64,000 nucleotides of DNA from contig NZ_JADOUY010000001.1 in NCBI RefSeq assembly GCF_015752285.1, positions 1-64,000 of the forward strand, in the 5' to 3' direction. Below are positions 35,902 to 44,500 of this stretch, piece after piece. How positions within the stretch are numbered: position 1 is the stretch's first letter; each line of letters starts with the position of its first letter. Source of the stretch: Mycetocola_A sp015752285 (GTDB lineage Bacteria > Actinomycetota > Actinomycetes > Actinomycetales > Microbacteriaceae). The translations under genes and the position numbers were made by a program. The notes under the pieces were generated by a model. It ran no database searches and had not been told where the DNA came from. It saw nothing but the letters and a program-made list of their open reading frames with translations.

Positions 35902-36843
35902 TCAGCGCGTGCCGCTCACGAACCAGTCCAGGACTCGCAGCGCGCGGAGGGTGGTCCACCGGCTGGGCTCCCCCTCTGTCTCCAGCTCGAAATGCACCGC
36001 GCCCGGGTGCGCGTTCTCGAGCAGCCACCGGCCGTCAGCCCCGCGCTTGTTCTCCACCAGACCGATCACCTCGTCCAGACGCGGGTCGGGCACGACCTCC
36101 GCCGCACGCAGATAGTCGAGACCCCGCAATGCGTCATAGAACCAGCGGGGAGGGAACGAGAACCGGGCCCAGTCGAGGTCGGGGATCTCTCCCGTCGACA
36201 GGCGGCGGAGCATCCGTCGTTCGAGGAGATATTCCTCGGCCCGGTGCCGCGCCGCGGTGACCTCGGCGGTCGCACCCCGGATGCGTTCGTGTTCGAGCAG
36301 CCCTTCGAGCACACAGATCGTCGAATGGAACGATGACCGGGTCGAGCCGTATTCGGCGTCGCAGTTCCAGCCGCCGTCGTCGAGCTGCTCGGTGAGGAGC
36401 CGGTCGACGATGCCCTGCACGTTCTCGCCGAAGTAGTCGCCGATCGCCACCACCATGCCGTTGACGCAGGGCTCGACCTCGCCGTCAAAGTAGCGCTGGT
36501 CGGCGTGCTCCCAGCTGACCTTCTCGCGAACGAGATCGATGGCATGGCGAGCTCGAGGGCCGGCCGGATCGAGGCCGAACTCGCGGAGGAGCACGAGAGT
36601 GTGGTGGGTGGCTGTCCAGGGTTGGCCGGGAGCATCCGGATCGCGGGGCTCGGCCGGGTCGTAGGTGCCCCCGGCCCAGTGCCCGCTGGGTTGCTGCAGC
36701 GCGAGAAGGTGTGCGCCCCAGCCCTCGGTCGCGACCCGGGCCCGCTCAGCGGCGACGGCAGCGGCGGGTTCGTCGAGCAGGTCGCGCATCACCTGCCAGC
36801 GGATCGCCGGGTCGGAATCGAGCAGCCAGTCGGTCACGGTCAT
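35902..36843 (-). CDS. Terpenoid-cyclase-fold (prenyltransferase/squalene-oxidase repeat) protein, 313 aa
   Basis: Repeats of the alpha/alpha-toroid type are visible: LLALQQPSGHWAGG, LLTEQLDDGGWNCD and KRGADGRWLLEN, each with the G-x-W core of squalene-cyclase repeats. The DXDD acid motif of hopene cyclases is not seen, so true cyclase activity is doubtful. Such short proteins are widespread in actinobacteria with unknown function. ATG 36843 begins MTVTDWLLDSDPAIRWQ. It is divergent from the diguanylate cyclase gene. Confidence 0.8.
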   Translation of the reverse strand: MTVTDWLLDSDPAIRWQVMRDLLDEPAAAVAAERARVATEGWGAHLLALQQPSGHWAGGTYDPAEPRDPDAPGQPWTATHHTLVLLREFGLDPAGPRARHAIDLVREKVSWEHADQRYFDGEVEPCVNGMVVAIGDYFGENVQGIVDRLLTEQLDDGGWNCDAEYGSTRSSFHSTICVLEGLLEHERIRGATAEVTAARHRAEEYLLERRMLRRLSTGEIPDLDWARFSFPPRWFYDALRGLDYLRAAEVVPDPRLDEVIGLVENKRGADGRWLLENAHPGAVHFELETEGEPSRWTTLRALRVLDWFVSGTR

Positions 36844-36966
36844 GCGGGGCAGTTTAGAGGGCGGGGTGTTGCGGAGTGAAGGGGGCGTGGGTGTTGGGCG
36901 ACCGGCGTCTGCCGCGTCGGCATGAGAGCATGGGGGTGCCGCCCATACACGGCCCTGGGAGCACCG

Positions 36967-37935
36967 ATGATGAATGCGCACTCGACCGATGCTGACGACC
37001 AGAGCGGAGCATCCGGTCGTCCATCGCCTCTTCCAGACAAACTCCTCGCCCTCGCGCTCGACGTGGTCTCTGAAGGCTCCCTGATCACCGACGCACAGCA
37101 GCGCATCATCTATGCGAACAACGCGATCACGGCTATCACGGGCTACTCCGCCGCCGAGATGCTCGGCAGAAGCTGCGCCCTGCTGCAGGGCGCAGGCTCC
37201 GACCAGGCGACCATCCAGCGGATGCGCGACAGCTTCACCTCCGGCGAGACCTTTCGCGGCGACATTCTCAACTACCGCAAAGACGGCACCCCGTTCTGGA
37301 ACGCCCTGACCATCACGCCGCTTCGGGATGCCGCCGGCACGACGACACACTTCGTCAGTGTGCAGCGCGACATCAGTCCGCTGATCGAACTGCAGGATCG
37401 GCTCAGGCACCAGGCCACCCACGACCCGGTGACCGAGCTCCCCAATCGCAACGCACTGCACGAGCACCTCGTCGCGGCCCTCGCGCGAGGGAGCCGGGCC
37501 GGAACATCCGTCGCCGTCGGCGCGATCGACCTCGACGACTTCAAGAGCGTGAACGACACCCACGGTCACCCGGTCGGCGATGCCGTTCTGCACGAGTTCG
37601 CCCGCCGAGTGAGCGGATGCATCCGCGATGGTGACATGCTCGCGCGCGTCGGTGGCGACGAGTTCATCGTGGTGCTCGAGGGGATCAGTTCGTCACATCC
37701 CTCCGACGATCTCCGCGCCATCATGAAGCGCGTGGACGCGGCGATCTCGGCGCCGGTCGACATGGGCGACGGTGTGGTGGTGCGGAACGCCCTGAGCATG
37801 GGCATCGCGCTCTCCCCCGGCCACGGCACGCGGCCGGCCGACCTGCTGCGGGTCGCCGACGAGACGCTCTACGGCGTGAAAGCCCGCAAGGGCGACCGCT
37901 CCCAGTGGTGGGAGCTGGCCGCCCTCGACGGGTGA
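36967..37935 (+). CDS. LOV/PAS-GGDEF diguanylate cyclase, 322 aa
   Basis: An N-terminal PAS domain (about 25-138) resembles LOV photosensors: GRSCALLQG holds Cys70 at the photo-adduct position, and NYRKDGTPFWN and SVQRDIS keep the flavin-contacting Asn, Asn and Gln. The usual NCRFLQ core is changed to SCALLQ. The GGDEF domain (about 150-315) has an intact GGDEF (229-233) and an RxxD inhibitory site (R220-D223), so c-di-GMP synthesis and product inhibition are expected. No membrane helix. ATG 36967 follows GGGAG. Confidence 0.9.
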   Translation: MMNAHSTDADDQSGASGRPSPLPDKLLALALDVVSEGSLITDAQQRIIYANNAITAITGYSAAEMLGRSCALLQGAGSDQATIQRMRDSFTSGETFRGDILNYRKDGTPFWNALTITPLRDAAGTTTHFVSVQRDISPLIELQDRLRHQATHDPVTELPNRNALHEHLVAALARGSRAGTSVAVGAIDLDDFKSVNDTHGHPVGDAVLHEFARRVSGCIRDGDMLARVGGDEFIVVLEGISSSHPSDDLRAIMKRVDAAISAPVDMGDGVVVRNALSMGIALSPGHGTRPADLLRVADETLYGVKARKGDRSQWWELAALDG

Positions 37936-37943
37936 GCGCGTCC

Positions 37944-39611
37944 TCAGACCGAGTGGGTACGACGTCGGCGGGCGACCAGGGCGCCCGCTCCCGCGAGGAC
38001 CGCTCCGGCTGCCAGGATCGCGAAGCCGATCGGGTTGCTGTCGCTCCCCGAGTTCGCGAGTGAGCCGTCGGCACCCGTCGCGTTCTCGTCGTCGACCGCT
38101 GCCGGGTCGTCGGAACCGGTGTCGTCAGGGTCTTCTCCCGGAACAGCGGGCCCCGAATCCACCGGGCCCGGAAGCACAGGCGACGCCGCGATCGTCACCG
38201 ACTGCTGCAGATCGTTGAGACCGGATGCCGCATCCCAGGTGCCGACGTTGGCGGTCTGGATCGCGAAGCGAGCATCCGCGCTGGTTCCCTCATCTGCCGA
38301 CGGCAGCGCGAGGTAGGTGTCGTACTGCCCGGCGGGCACGTCGGCGAATGATGCCGTCAGTGTCGTCGTCGTTCCCGGCAGCCAGTCGCGGGCGTCTGCT
38401 CCGCTCGCGAACGGCAGCTCGAACCGGCCGGCGTCACCCTCGAGAACAAGCACTGCAGTTCTCGGGTTGTATGGCGCCGCCCAGCCGTCGTTGCGCACTC
38501 CGACGGAGATCTCGCCCGACTCGGTCGACACGGTGCTCTCGGTCAGGGTGAAACGGTAGCCGAGACTGCGAGCGGTCTCGGCGATGCCGTCTTCGCCCCA
38601 GCTGTTGAGCACGTCCTGGTTGTAGTCACGGTTGAGGTAGCTGTAGTTGTAGCGCGCCATCTCGGCGGATGCGCTCGGCCACTCGGACCGCGGCGGGTTC
38701 ACGTTGCAGGTCTCACCACCGATGGGCACGTAGAGACTGTCGGCCTCGAGGTACTCCTGGTCGAGCTCGATCGGGTCGGAGAGGAACGTGCCCCAGTCAT
38801 CCGGAGCGGCGAGGAAGCAGTCGTTGTGGTGACCGACCCGGGCGATCGGGGTGGTGCCCCGGGCCTCGTCGGCGGTGACGGCGCTGTCTGCACCGCTCGG
38901 AACACCGAGGAGCTGCTGCTTCGACAGCATCGTGCGCACCTGCACCGACCGGTTATCGGGCAGGGCGTCGAGCAGCGCCTCGGTCACGGCGGAGCGGTTC
39001 GCCCAGTCCGCTTCGGTGACGACGCCGGGGTTCGCCGGGTCGGCGACGAAATGGTCGGTGTAGTAGCCCTCGCCCCAGAGGCCGATCAGCCCGTTCTGGA
39101 CGACGGGAATCACATCGGCATTGGCCTGCAGGATCGGGGCGAGCTGTTCGATATGCGCGAGCACCACGTCGACCGGTGCGTCACCGTACGGCGGTTCGTA
39201 CGGAAAATCGCCGCCCTGCACATACGCGAACCGGGTGATCACCGAGATACCGGCATCCCAAGCGGTGTCGTAGTCGGCCTGAACGAGGTCGAGGAATGCC
39301 TCGTCGAGCTCAGGCGTGTTCGCAAACTTCTCGAGGTAGAACACCCGGAGGATCTGGGTGATCCCTTCGGTACGGAACTGCTCGATCGCGGCACCGTCGA
39401 GCGGTGTGTAGCCGGACCCGTCTGCCCGGTAATGCGTCTCGGTGTGGTGGTAGAACCCGCGCTCCGGGTTCGCGATCACCTCGGTGCTCGCCTCGTAGCT
39501 GACCGTGACGTCACCGGGTGCAGCCACCGCCATCGATGGAGCGCTGAGAGCAGCGACAGCCGCGATGGCCACCCCAGCCGGTATGAACGTACGACGTTTT
39601 CTCGTGTGCAT
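37944..39611 (-). CDS. Secreted DUF4874/DUF4832 surface protein, 555 aa
   Basis: A signal peptide ends at MAVAA, and DUF4874 (about 35-230; NPERGFYHH, RVFYLEKFAN, NGLIGLWGEGYYTDH) and DUF4832 (about 235-455) follow. The layout suggests a TIM-barrel-like carbohydrate-active protein, but no activity is assigned. The C-terminus has an acidic Gly/Asp linker, LANSG (a sortase E-like variant of LAxTG), a helix and RRRRT. ATG 39611 has AAGGGGAAA upstream. It lies 174 bp downstream of a sugar importer and behind a CebR-like operator. Confidence 0.88.
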   Translation of the reverse strand: MHTRKRRTFIPAGVAIAAVAALSAPSMAVAAPGDVTVSYEASTEVIANPERGFYHHTETHYRADGSGYTPLDGAAIEQFRTEGITQILRVFYLEKFANTPELDEAFLDLVQADYDTAWDAGISVITRFAYVQGGDFPYEPPYGDAPVDVVLAHIEQLAPILQANADVIPVVQNGLIGLWGEGYYTDHFVADPANPGVVTEADWANRSAVTEALLDALPDNRSVQVRTMLSKQQLLGVPSGADSAVTADEARGTTPIARVGHHNDCFLAAPDDWGTFLSDPIELDQEYLEADSLYVPIGGETCNVNPPRSEWPSASAEMARYNYSYLNRDYNQDVLNSWGEDGIAETARSLGYRFTLTESTVSTESGEISVGVRNDGWAAPYNPRTAVLVLEGDAGRFELPFASGADARDWLPGTTTTLTASFADVPAGQYDTYLALPSADEGTSADARFAIQTANVGTWDAASGLNDLQQSVTIAASPVLPGPVDSGPAVPGEDPDDTGSDDPAAVDDENATGADGSLANSGSDSNPIGFAILAAGAVLAGAGALVARRRRTHSV

Positions 39612-39656
39612 TACTTTCCCCTTAGTTGTGGCGGTGGCGGGCACGAGCGTGCCTGC

Positions 39657-39732
39657 AAATTCAGGAGATTCTCGCGACACGCCGAATTGAGAGCGCTCCC
39701 AGACGGCGTGTCGCGACAGATCTCCTGAATTT
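39657..39732. repeat. 76-bp interrupted inverted repeat around an operator
   Basis: Left arm 39657-39684 and right arm 39704-39732 pair over AAATTCAGGAGAT and CGCGACACGCCG, with a two- to three-base mismatch between the two blocks. The 19-bp centre holds a LacI-type operator on the same symmetry axis. It sits in the promoter gap of the DUF4832 gene. Confidence 0.9.
39688..39701. promoter_or_regulatory. CebR-like LacI-family operator
   Basis: TGAGAGCGCTCCCA matches the known CebR operator TGGGAGCGCTCCCA at 13 of 14 positions. It lies 77 bp before the DUF4832 start, downstream of the sugar ABC permease. No LacI-family regulator is in the window, so it would respond to one encoded elsewhere, probably sensing an oligosaccharide such as cellobiose. 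Confidence 0.7.
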
Positions 39733-39785
39733 GGAGTGGTGGACACACGGTGGGCTCCAGCCTTCACGCTCTCGACCACCGCGAT

Positions 39786-40676
39786 CTACTTGAGCCCGCT
39801 CGATGCCAGGCCGTCGATGACCCGACGCTGCAGGATGATGAACATGATCAACACGGGAGCCATGGCAAGCAGGCTCGCGGCCATCACCACCGGGTAGTCA
39901 GTCGTGCGGTCACCGATCAGCGTTGCGAGTCCGGCTGAAAGCGGCATCCGATCGCTGAATGTCGTGACGACGAGCGGCCACAGCAGCTCGTTCCACGACC
40001 ACAACACCGTCGTGATCGCGAGCACGCTGATCGTCGGGCCGGAGAGCGGCAGCATGACCTTCCAGAACACCTGGAACGGGTTCGCACCGTCGAGACGTGC
40101 CGCCTCTTCGAGCTCCTGCGGCATCGCGAGGAATGCGGTGCGCATGAGGAAGGTGCCGAACGCGCTGAACAGGCCGGGCAGCACCAGGCCGGAGAGCGAG
40201 TTGAGCAGTCCGAGGTTCTGCACGATCTGGTACTGCGACAGCAGGTAGACCTGCGACGGCACCATGAGGATCGAGAGCACCAGCGCGAGCAGCAGGCCCC
40301 TGCCCCTGAACCGCATGCGGGCGAACGCGTAGCCCGCCAGGGTGCAGAACAGGATCTGGGCGATCGTGCGGATCACGGTGATGAGCACCGACGTCGTCAG
40401 CTGGTCGAGAAAAGGCAACCGGGTGAACACGGCGGCATAGTTCTGCCACTGCAGCTCGGACGGCCAGAACACGGGTGTGACGCTCTGCACCTCCTGGTTC
40501 GTCGACAGCGACATGATGATCTGCCAGAGGAACGGAAAGGCCATCACCGCTCCGCCGATGCCGAGCACCAGGTGGGCGACGACATGGGAACCGCCACGAC
40601 GGCGGGGCTTGCGACGTGGGGTCACCGGGTTGCGCGCCGCAGGAGGAACGCGAACGGATGTCACTGCCTCAGTCAA
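39786..40676 (-). CDS. Carbohydrate ABC transporter permease (MalG type), 296 aa
   Basis: Six membrane helices of the binding-protein-dependent CUT1 class, with the cytoplasmic EAA loop EEAARLDGANPFQVFWKVMLPLSGP near residue 195 that docks to the ATPase. The basic N-terminus and the ending GLASSGLK are typical. It overlaps the partner permease by eight bases. No ATPase gene is in the operon, as is common in actinobacteria where one MsiK-type ATPase serves many importers. Confidence 0.93.
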   Translation of the reverse strand: MTEAVTSVRVPPAARNPVTPRRKPRRRGGSHVVAHLVLGIGGAVMAFPFLWQIIMSLSTNQEVQSVTPVFWPSELQWQNYAAVFTRLPFLDQLTTSVLITVIRTIAQILFCTLAGYAFARMRFRGRGLLLALVLSILMVPSQVYLLSQYQIVQNLGLLNSLSGLVLPGLFSAFGTFLMRTAFLAMPQELEEAARLDGANPFQVFWKVMLPLSGPTISVLAITTVLWSWNELLWPLVVTTFSDRMPLSAGLATLIGDRTTDYPVVMAASLLAMAPVLIMFIILQRRVIDGLASSGLK

Positions 40677-41643
40677 CTTGGACCCACCGTTTCTGCAGAC
40701 GGAACTGAATGGCTGTGACGATGCCGATGATCACGAAGATCACCATGGCGATCGCCGCCGCGTAGCCCTTGTCGTTGTTCACGAAGCCTTCGCGGTAGAA
40801 GAAGTACACGAGCGACATGCTCTTGGGCAGCACCGGGTTGGAGCTGCCGAGGATCGCGTAGAGCAGGTCGAAGACCTGGAAGCTCGAGATGATCGTCACG
40901 ATCGTGATGAAGAAGATGCTCGGGGTGAGCAGTGGAACGGTGATCGACCGGAATTGCCGCCACCGGCTGGCACCGTCGAGTTCGGACGCCTCATACATCT
41001 CGGGCGGGATGTTCTTCAGCCCGGCGGCGAGCACGATCATGGCAAACCCGAGCGACGACCACAGGCCGACGATCGCCACGGCGACGGTCGCAGCTCCCGG
41101 GGTGCTGATCCAGTACGGCCCGTCGATGCCGAGAAAACCGAGCCCGTAGTTGAGCAGTCCGAAGTCACCGTTGAAGATGATGCGCCAGACCATCGCGATC
41201 GCGGTCGGCATGGCGACGTACGGGAGGAAGAACAGCACCCGGTAGAGCGACGCGAACCGCAGGCCGGGCAGGTTGAGAAGGCTGGCGAGGAACACCGCGA
41301 TCGGGATGCCGAGCATCACGATCGCCGTATAGAGAAGGGTGTTGCCGATGGAGAGGTACAGAGACGGGTCGGCGAAGAGAGTGACGTAGTTCTCGAACCC
41401 GGCGAAGTCCCAACCGCCGAATGCTCCCCAGTCGGTCAGAGAGTAGAACGCCGTCTGGAGGATCGGCCAGAAGTAGAAGACCGCGATTCCACCGACGAGC
41501 GGGGCGAGGAACAGCCAGGGCCAGAACCCGTCGCCTGATGGGCGTCGGCGACGAGCCGGTGACGGCGCGCCCCGCCCGGCCCGCGCCGCCTCGACCGAAC
41601 CGGTCGGGGCAGGCGAGCCGGGCGTCTGCGTGGTGGAGGTCAC
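40669..41643 (-). CDS. Carbohydrate ABC transporter permease (MalF type), 324 aa
   Basis: A proline/arginine-rich N-terminus leads into the first helix (FWPWLFLAPLVGGIAVFYFWP), followed by five more helices. The EAA loop is YEASELDGASRWRQFRSITVPLLTP (about residue 225). It starts four bases after the binding-protein gene and ends inside the start of the second permease, so translation is coupled. Confidence 0.93.
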   Translation of the reverse strand: MTSTTQTPGSPAPTGSVEAARAGRGAPSPARRRRPSGDGFWPWLFLAPLVGGIAVFYFWPILQTAFYSLTDWGAFGGWDFAGFENYVTLFADPSLYLSIGNTLLYTAIVMLGIPIAVFLASLLNLPGLRFASLYRVLFFLPYVAMPTAIAMVWRIIFNGDFGLLNYGLGFLGIDGPYWISTPGAATVAVAIVGLWSSLGFAMIVLAAGLKNIPPEMYEASELDGASRWRQFRSITVPLLTPSIFFITIVTIISSFQVFDLLYAILGSSNPVLPKSMSLVYFFYREGFVNNDKGYAAAIAMVIFVIIGIVTAIQFRLQKRWVQVD

Positions 41644-41647
41644 TGGT

Positions 41648-42946
41648 TTACTCCTCGGCGAGCGCCGCGTCCATCTGTTCAGCGAGTTCTGCAGCGACCT
41701 CAGCGGTCGGGCGCTCTCCGGCGAACGCCTGAGGCAGGAGTTCGGTCTCGAGAGCGTTCCAGGCGGCGGAGTTGTTGCTCACCGGAAGCGGCTGCGAGTA
41801 GTCGACCGCGTCGAGGAAGACCTGCAGGTTGGCATCCGGCATCGACGCGGTGAAGGCATCCTGCGTGTCGGTGTATGCGGGGATCATCGCACCGGCGTCG
41901 CCCTGCTGCTGCTGTGCTTCTTCGCTGGCGAGGAAGGTCTGGAAGGCCTGAGCGGCCTGCTTGTTCTCGGATGCCGCTGAGACGACGTTCGAAACACCGT
42001 GGATGACGGTGGCCTGCTCCTCACCTGCCGGCAGCGGAAGGACGGTGACGTCTGCGGCAAGTTCGGTGTCGGTGAGTGCTGAACGGAACCAGCTGCCGCC
42101 CCAGTACATGGCGAGCTTGCCCGAGGTGAACCACTGGTCGGCTGTGGTGTCAGTGAGCTGCTGGATGGTCGGTGACCCGCCGTTCGCGATGAGGTCGGTC
42201 CAGAACTGGATGCCGGCCTGCGACTCCTCAGATGCGTAGCCAGAGGTGTCGCCGTCGATGACGGAACCGCCGGCCTGGAGGATCGTGTTGTAGTACGTGG
42301 TCTGGCCGTCCATACCGCCGGCAGCACCGTAGATGCCCTGGCCTTCGAGGGCCGTGGAGATCTCGGCAGCGGTGGTCTGGAACTCGTCCCAGGTCCAGTT
42401 GCCGTCGGGGAGTTCGACGCCGGCCTGCTCGAACAGCGCCTTGTTGGTCCAGACGCCGATCGTGTCGAAGTCCTTCGGAACCCCGTACTGCACGTCGTCG
42501 ACGTTGTAGAGGCCGACGAGCGACTCGGGGTAGTTCGCGAGGTCGATGTCATCGGCCTCGACAGCACCGGTGATCGGTTCGAGCTGTCCGTTGGAGGCGT
42601 AGAGGCCCACGTTGGGTCCGTTCATCCAGAACACATCGGGGAGAGTGTCGCTCGACGCCTGGGTCTGCAGTTTCGTCCAGTACTCGGCGAACGGGGTGAC
42701 GTTGACGTTCACCTCGATGTTCGGGTACTCCTCGTTGAACGCCTCGATGTTCTCTTCGACGGCGGCCACCTGGTTCTGGTCCCAGAGACCGTAGGTGATG
42801 GATGCTTTCAGGTCGGAGTCCGGCGCCCCGTACTCCGACGCGTCACCGCCGCCGTCTGAGCTGCAGCCGCTGACGGCGAGGAGAAGGCCGACAGCGCCGG
42901 CCACGCCGGCGGTGATCCGCCTGCGAGGGGTGGGTGAGGTGGTCAT
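41648..42946 (-). CDS. Sugar-binding lipoprotein of an ABC importer, 432 aa
   Basis: A family-1 extracellular solute-binding protein. The signal peptide ends in the lipobox LLLAVSGC (cysteine about residue 27). The mature domain has EENIEAFNEEYPNIEVNVNVTPFAEYWTKLQ, PDVFWMNGPN and the hinge strand region GVPKDFDTIGVWTNKALFEQAG, typical for oligosaccharide binders. ATG 42946 follows GAAAGGA. It hands its sugar to the two permeases downstream. Confidence 0.94.
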   Translation of the reverse strand: MTTSPTPRRRITAGVAGAVGLLLAVSGCSSDGGGDASEYGAPDSDLKASITYGLWDQNQVAAVEENIEAFNEEYPNIEVNVNVTPFAEYWTKLQTQASSDTLPDVFWMNGPNVGLYASNGQLEPITGAVEADDIDLANYPESLVGLYNVDDVQYGVPKDFDTIGVWTNKALFEQAGVELPDGNWTWDEFQTTAAEISTALEGQGIYGAAGGMDGQTTYYNTILQAGGSVIDGDTSGYASEESQAGIQFWTDLIANGGSPTIQQLTDTTADQWFTSGKLAMYWGGSWFRSALTDTELAADVTVLPLPAGEEQATVIHGVSNVVSAASENKQAAQAFQTFLASEEAQQQQGDAGAMIPAYTDTQDAFTASMPDANLQVFLDAVDYSQPLPVSNNSAAWNALETELLPQAFAGERPTAEVAAELAEQMDAALAEE

Positions 42947-42990
42947 GGGGGGTCCTTTCGAAGGGGAATGCGTCGAGTGAGGAGAAGGGG

Positions 42991-44238
42991 TCAAGCGAGG
43001 GTTGTTGCTGCTGCTGGTGCTTCTGTTGCGCTCGGTGCTGCCGGTGTTGTCCGTGCCGTGAAGTGGTCGATCACGGCTGGGGGGAGGTCCGGGATGGTCA
43101 GCGGGGTCGATCCCGCCCGGAGTGAAGCCGCGGCCAGGGATCCGGCTGCGACGGCTTCGCGGGCGGCGATCGGAGACACGATGGTCGGTGCACCATCGAG
43201 GACGTGGTCGAGGAATTCGGTCATGGTGACCCGGTCGGCATCCTCGTGTCCGCTCGCGACGCCGTCGATGGGGTACTCGACGTCTCCGTTCTCCTGCCAT
43301 TCGTGCCGGCGGTTCCACACCCGCACGACTCCCCCGGCGGTGTCGCCGAAGTTCTCGAGGCGGCCTTCGGTGCCGATCACCGTGTAGTTGCGCCAGTAGT
43401 CGGGGGTGAAATGGCACTGCTGGTAGCTGGCCTGCACGCCGTTGTCGAGGGTCATGAGCATCATCGAGACGTCCTCGACGTCGACGACCGGGTTGAGTCC
43501 GGTCTGCGCGGCCGGCGGCCAGTTGTCGTAGGAGAACCAGTCGGTCATGGTCTGACCGGGGCGCTCGTGGCGGTCGGTGATGTCACCGTAGACCATGAGG
43601 TCGCCCATGCCGACGACGCGGCGGGTGAAGCCCGAGGCGAGGTAGTGCACGATGTCGATGTCGTGACTGGCCTTCTGCAGCAGAAGCGTGCCGGTCTTCG
43701 AGCGGTCGGCGTGCCAGTCCTTGAAGTAGAAGTCGCCGCCGTTGCCGACGAAGTGACGCACCCAGACCGCCTTGACCTCGCCGATCTCGCCGCGCTCGAT
43801 GACCTCGCGCATGACCCGCACGACAGCGGCGTGCCGGAGGTTGTGCCCGACGTAGAGCGGCGTACCCGTCGCGGCGGCAGCCCCGAGCACGCGGTCGGCG
43901 CCGTCGAGCGAGATGGCGAGCGGCTTCTCGAGGTACACGGCGATGCCGGCCTCGAGCAGGGCGACCGCGATGTCTTCGTGAGTGTGGTCGGGGGTGGTGA
44001 CGATGGCGGCGTCGACTCCGCCCGCTGCGAGAAGTTCGTCGAGGGTCGCGTACACCGTGGCATCCGGGAAGAGGGTCTTCGCGCGCTCGCGGCCGTGTGC
44101 GCTGTTGTCGACGACAGCGACGATCGTCGAGCCCGGTCGGGCTTCGGGAACGTGGTGGGCGATGACGCTGCGAGCGCCAGCTCCGATCACGGCGACGGCC
44201 AGACTGGTCTTGTGTGCCTGCGAGGATTCTGCGGTCAT
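42991..44238 (-). CDS. Gfo/Idh/MocA-family oxidoreductase, 415 aa
   Basis: An NAD(P)-dependent sugar or cyclitol dehydrogenase. Rossmann motif: VAVIGAGARSVIAHH near the N-terminus. The EKPLAIS segment (near residue 98) carries the catalytic lysine, and KASHDIDIVHYLASG (near 200) carries the conserved Asp-x3-His pair region. ATG 44238 follows GGAGATGG. It is first in the operon before the importer genes, so it probably processes the imported sugar. The C-terminus is Ala/Pro-rich. Confidence 0.92.
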   Translation of the reverse strand: MTAESSQAHKTSLAVAVIGAGARSVIAHHVPEARPGSTIVAVVDNSAHGRERAKTLFPDATVYATLDELLAAGGVDAAIVTTPDHTHEDIAVALLEAGIAVYLEKPLAISLDGADRVLGAAAATGTPLYVGHNLRHAAVVRVMREVIERGEIGEVKAVWVRHFVGNGGDFYFKDWHADRSKTGTLLLQKASHDIDIVHYLASGFTRRVVGMGDLMVYGDITDRHERPGQTMTDWFSYDNWPPAAQTGLNPVVDVEDVSMMLMTLDNGVQASYQQCHFTPDYWRNYTVIGTEGRLENFGDTAGGVVRVWNRRHEWQENGDVEYPIDGVASGHEDADRVTMTEFLDHVLDGAPTIVSPIAAREAVAAGSLAAASLRAGSTPLTIPDLPPAVIDHFTARTTPAAPSATEAPAAATTLA

Positions 44239-44292
44239 CGATCCATCTCCACTTCGTTGTGTCCTTTGACATCTTGCATCATCGTGCGCGAC

Positions 44293-44324
44293 TTTGTCAC
44301 GTTTGAGGCCAAATTGATCACAAA
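44293..44324. promoter_or_regulatory. Possible DeoR-family operator
   Basis: TTTG at 44293 and 44302 face CAAA at 44310 and 44321, giving a nearly symmetric array in the region upstream of the oxidoreductase-importer operon. TTGATCA also lies inside. DeoR-type regulators often bind such short repeated boxes. The assignment to the adjacent regulator is an inference. Confidence 0.35.
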
Positions 44325-44447
44325 ACGACACTACAACCGCATTCTTGGGCACCGCGTGGTCAGGCGGGTTTGTTTACGGAGCCGTAACACGGCGGCATCC
44401 GTTTGCGCGGGAGGCGAGCGGATGCCGCCGGGCGGGCCGCGCGGTCA

Positions 44448-44500
44448 GGCGGGCTGAGCGGGCGGGCTGAGCGGGCGGGCTAAGCGGTCAGGCGGGCTGC
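44448..44500. repeat. 13-bp GC-rich tandem repeat over a gene end
   Basis: About four units of GCGGGCTGAGCGG, slightly degenerate (TCAGGCGGGCTG, GCGGGCTAAGCGG), run across the stop codon of the DeoR gene at 44488-44490. It adds nothing obvious to the protein. Confidence 0.7.

Noticed and set aside
35902..37593. A 563-residue frame extending the cyclase-fold protein upstream
   Set aside because: The extra N-terminal 250 residues are antisense to the diguanylate cyclase gene; the protein has a good start at 36843.
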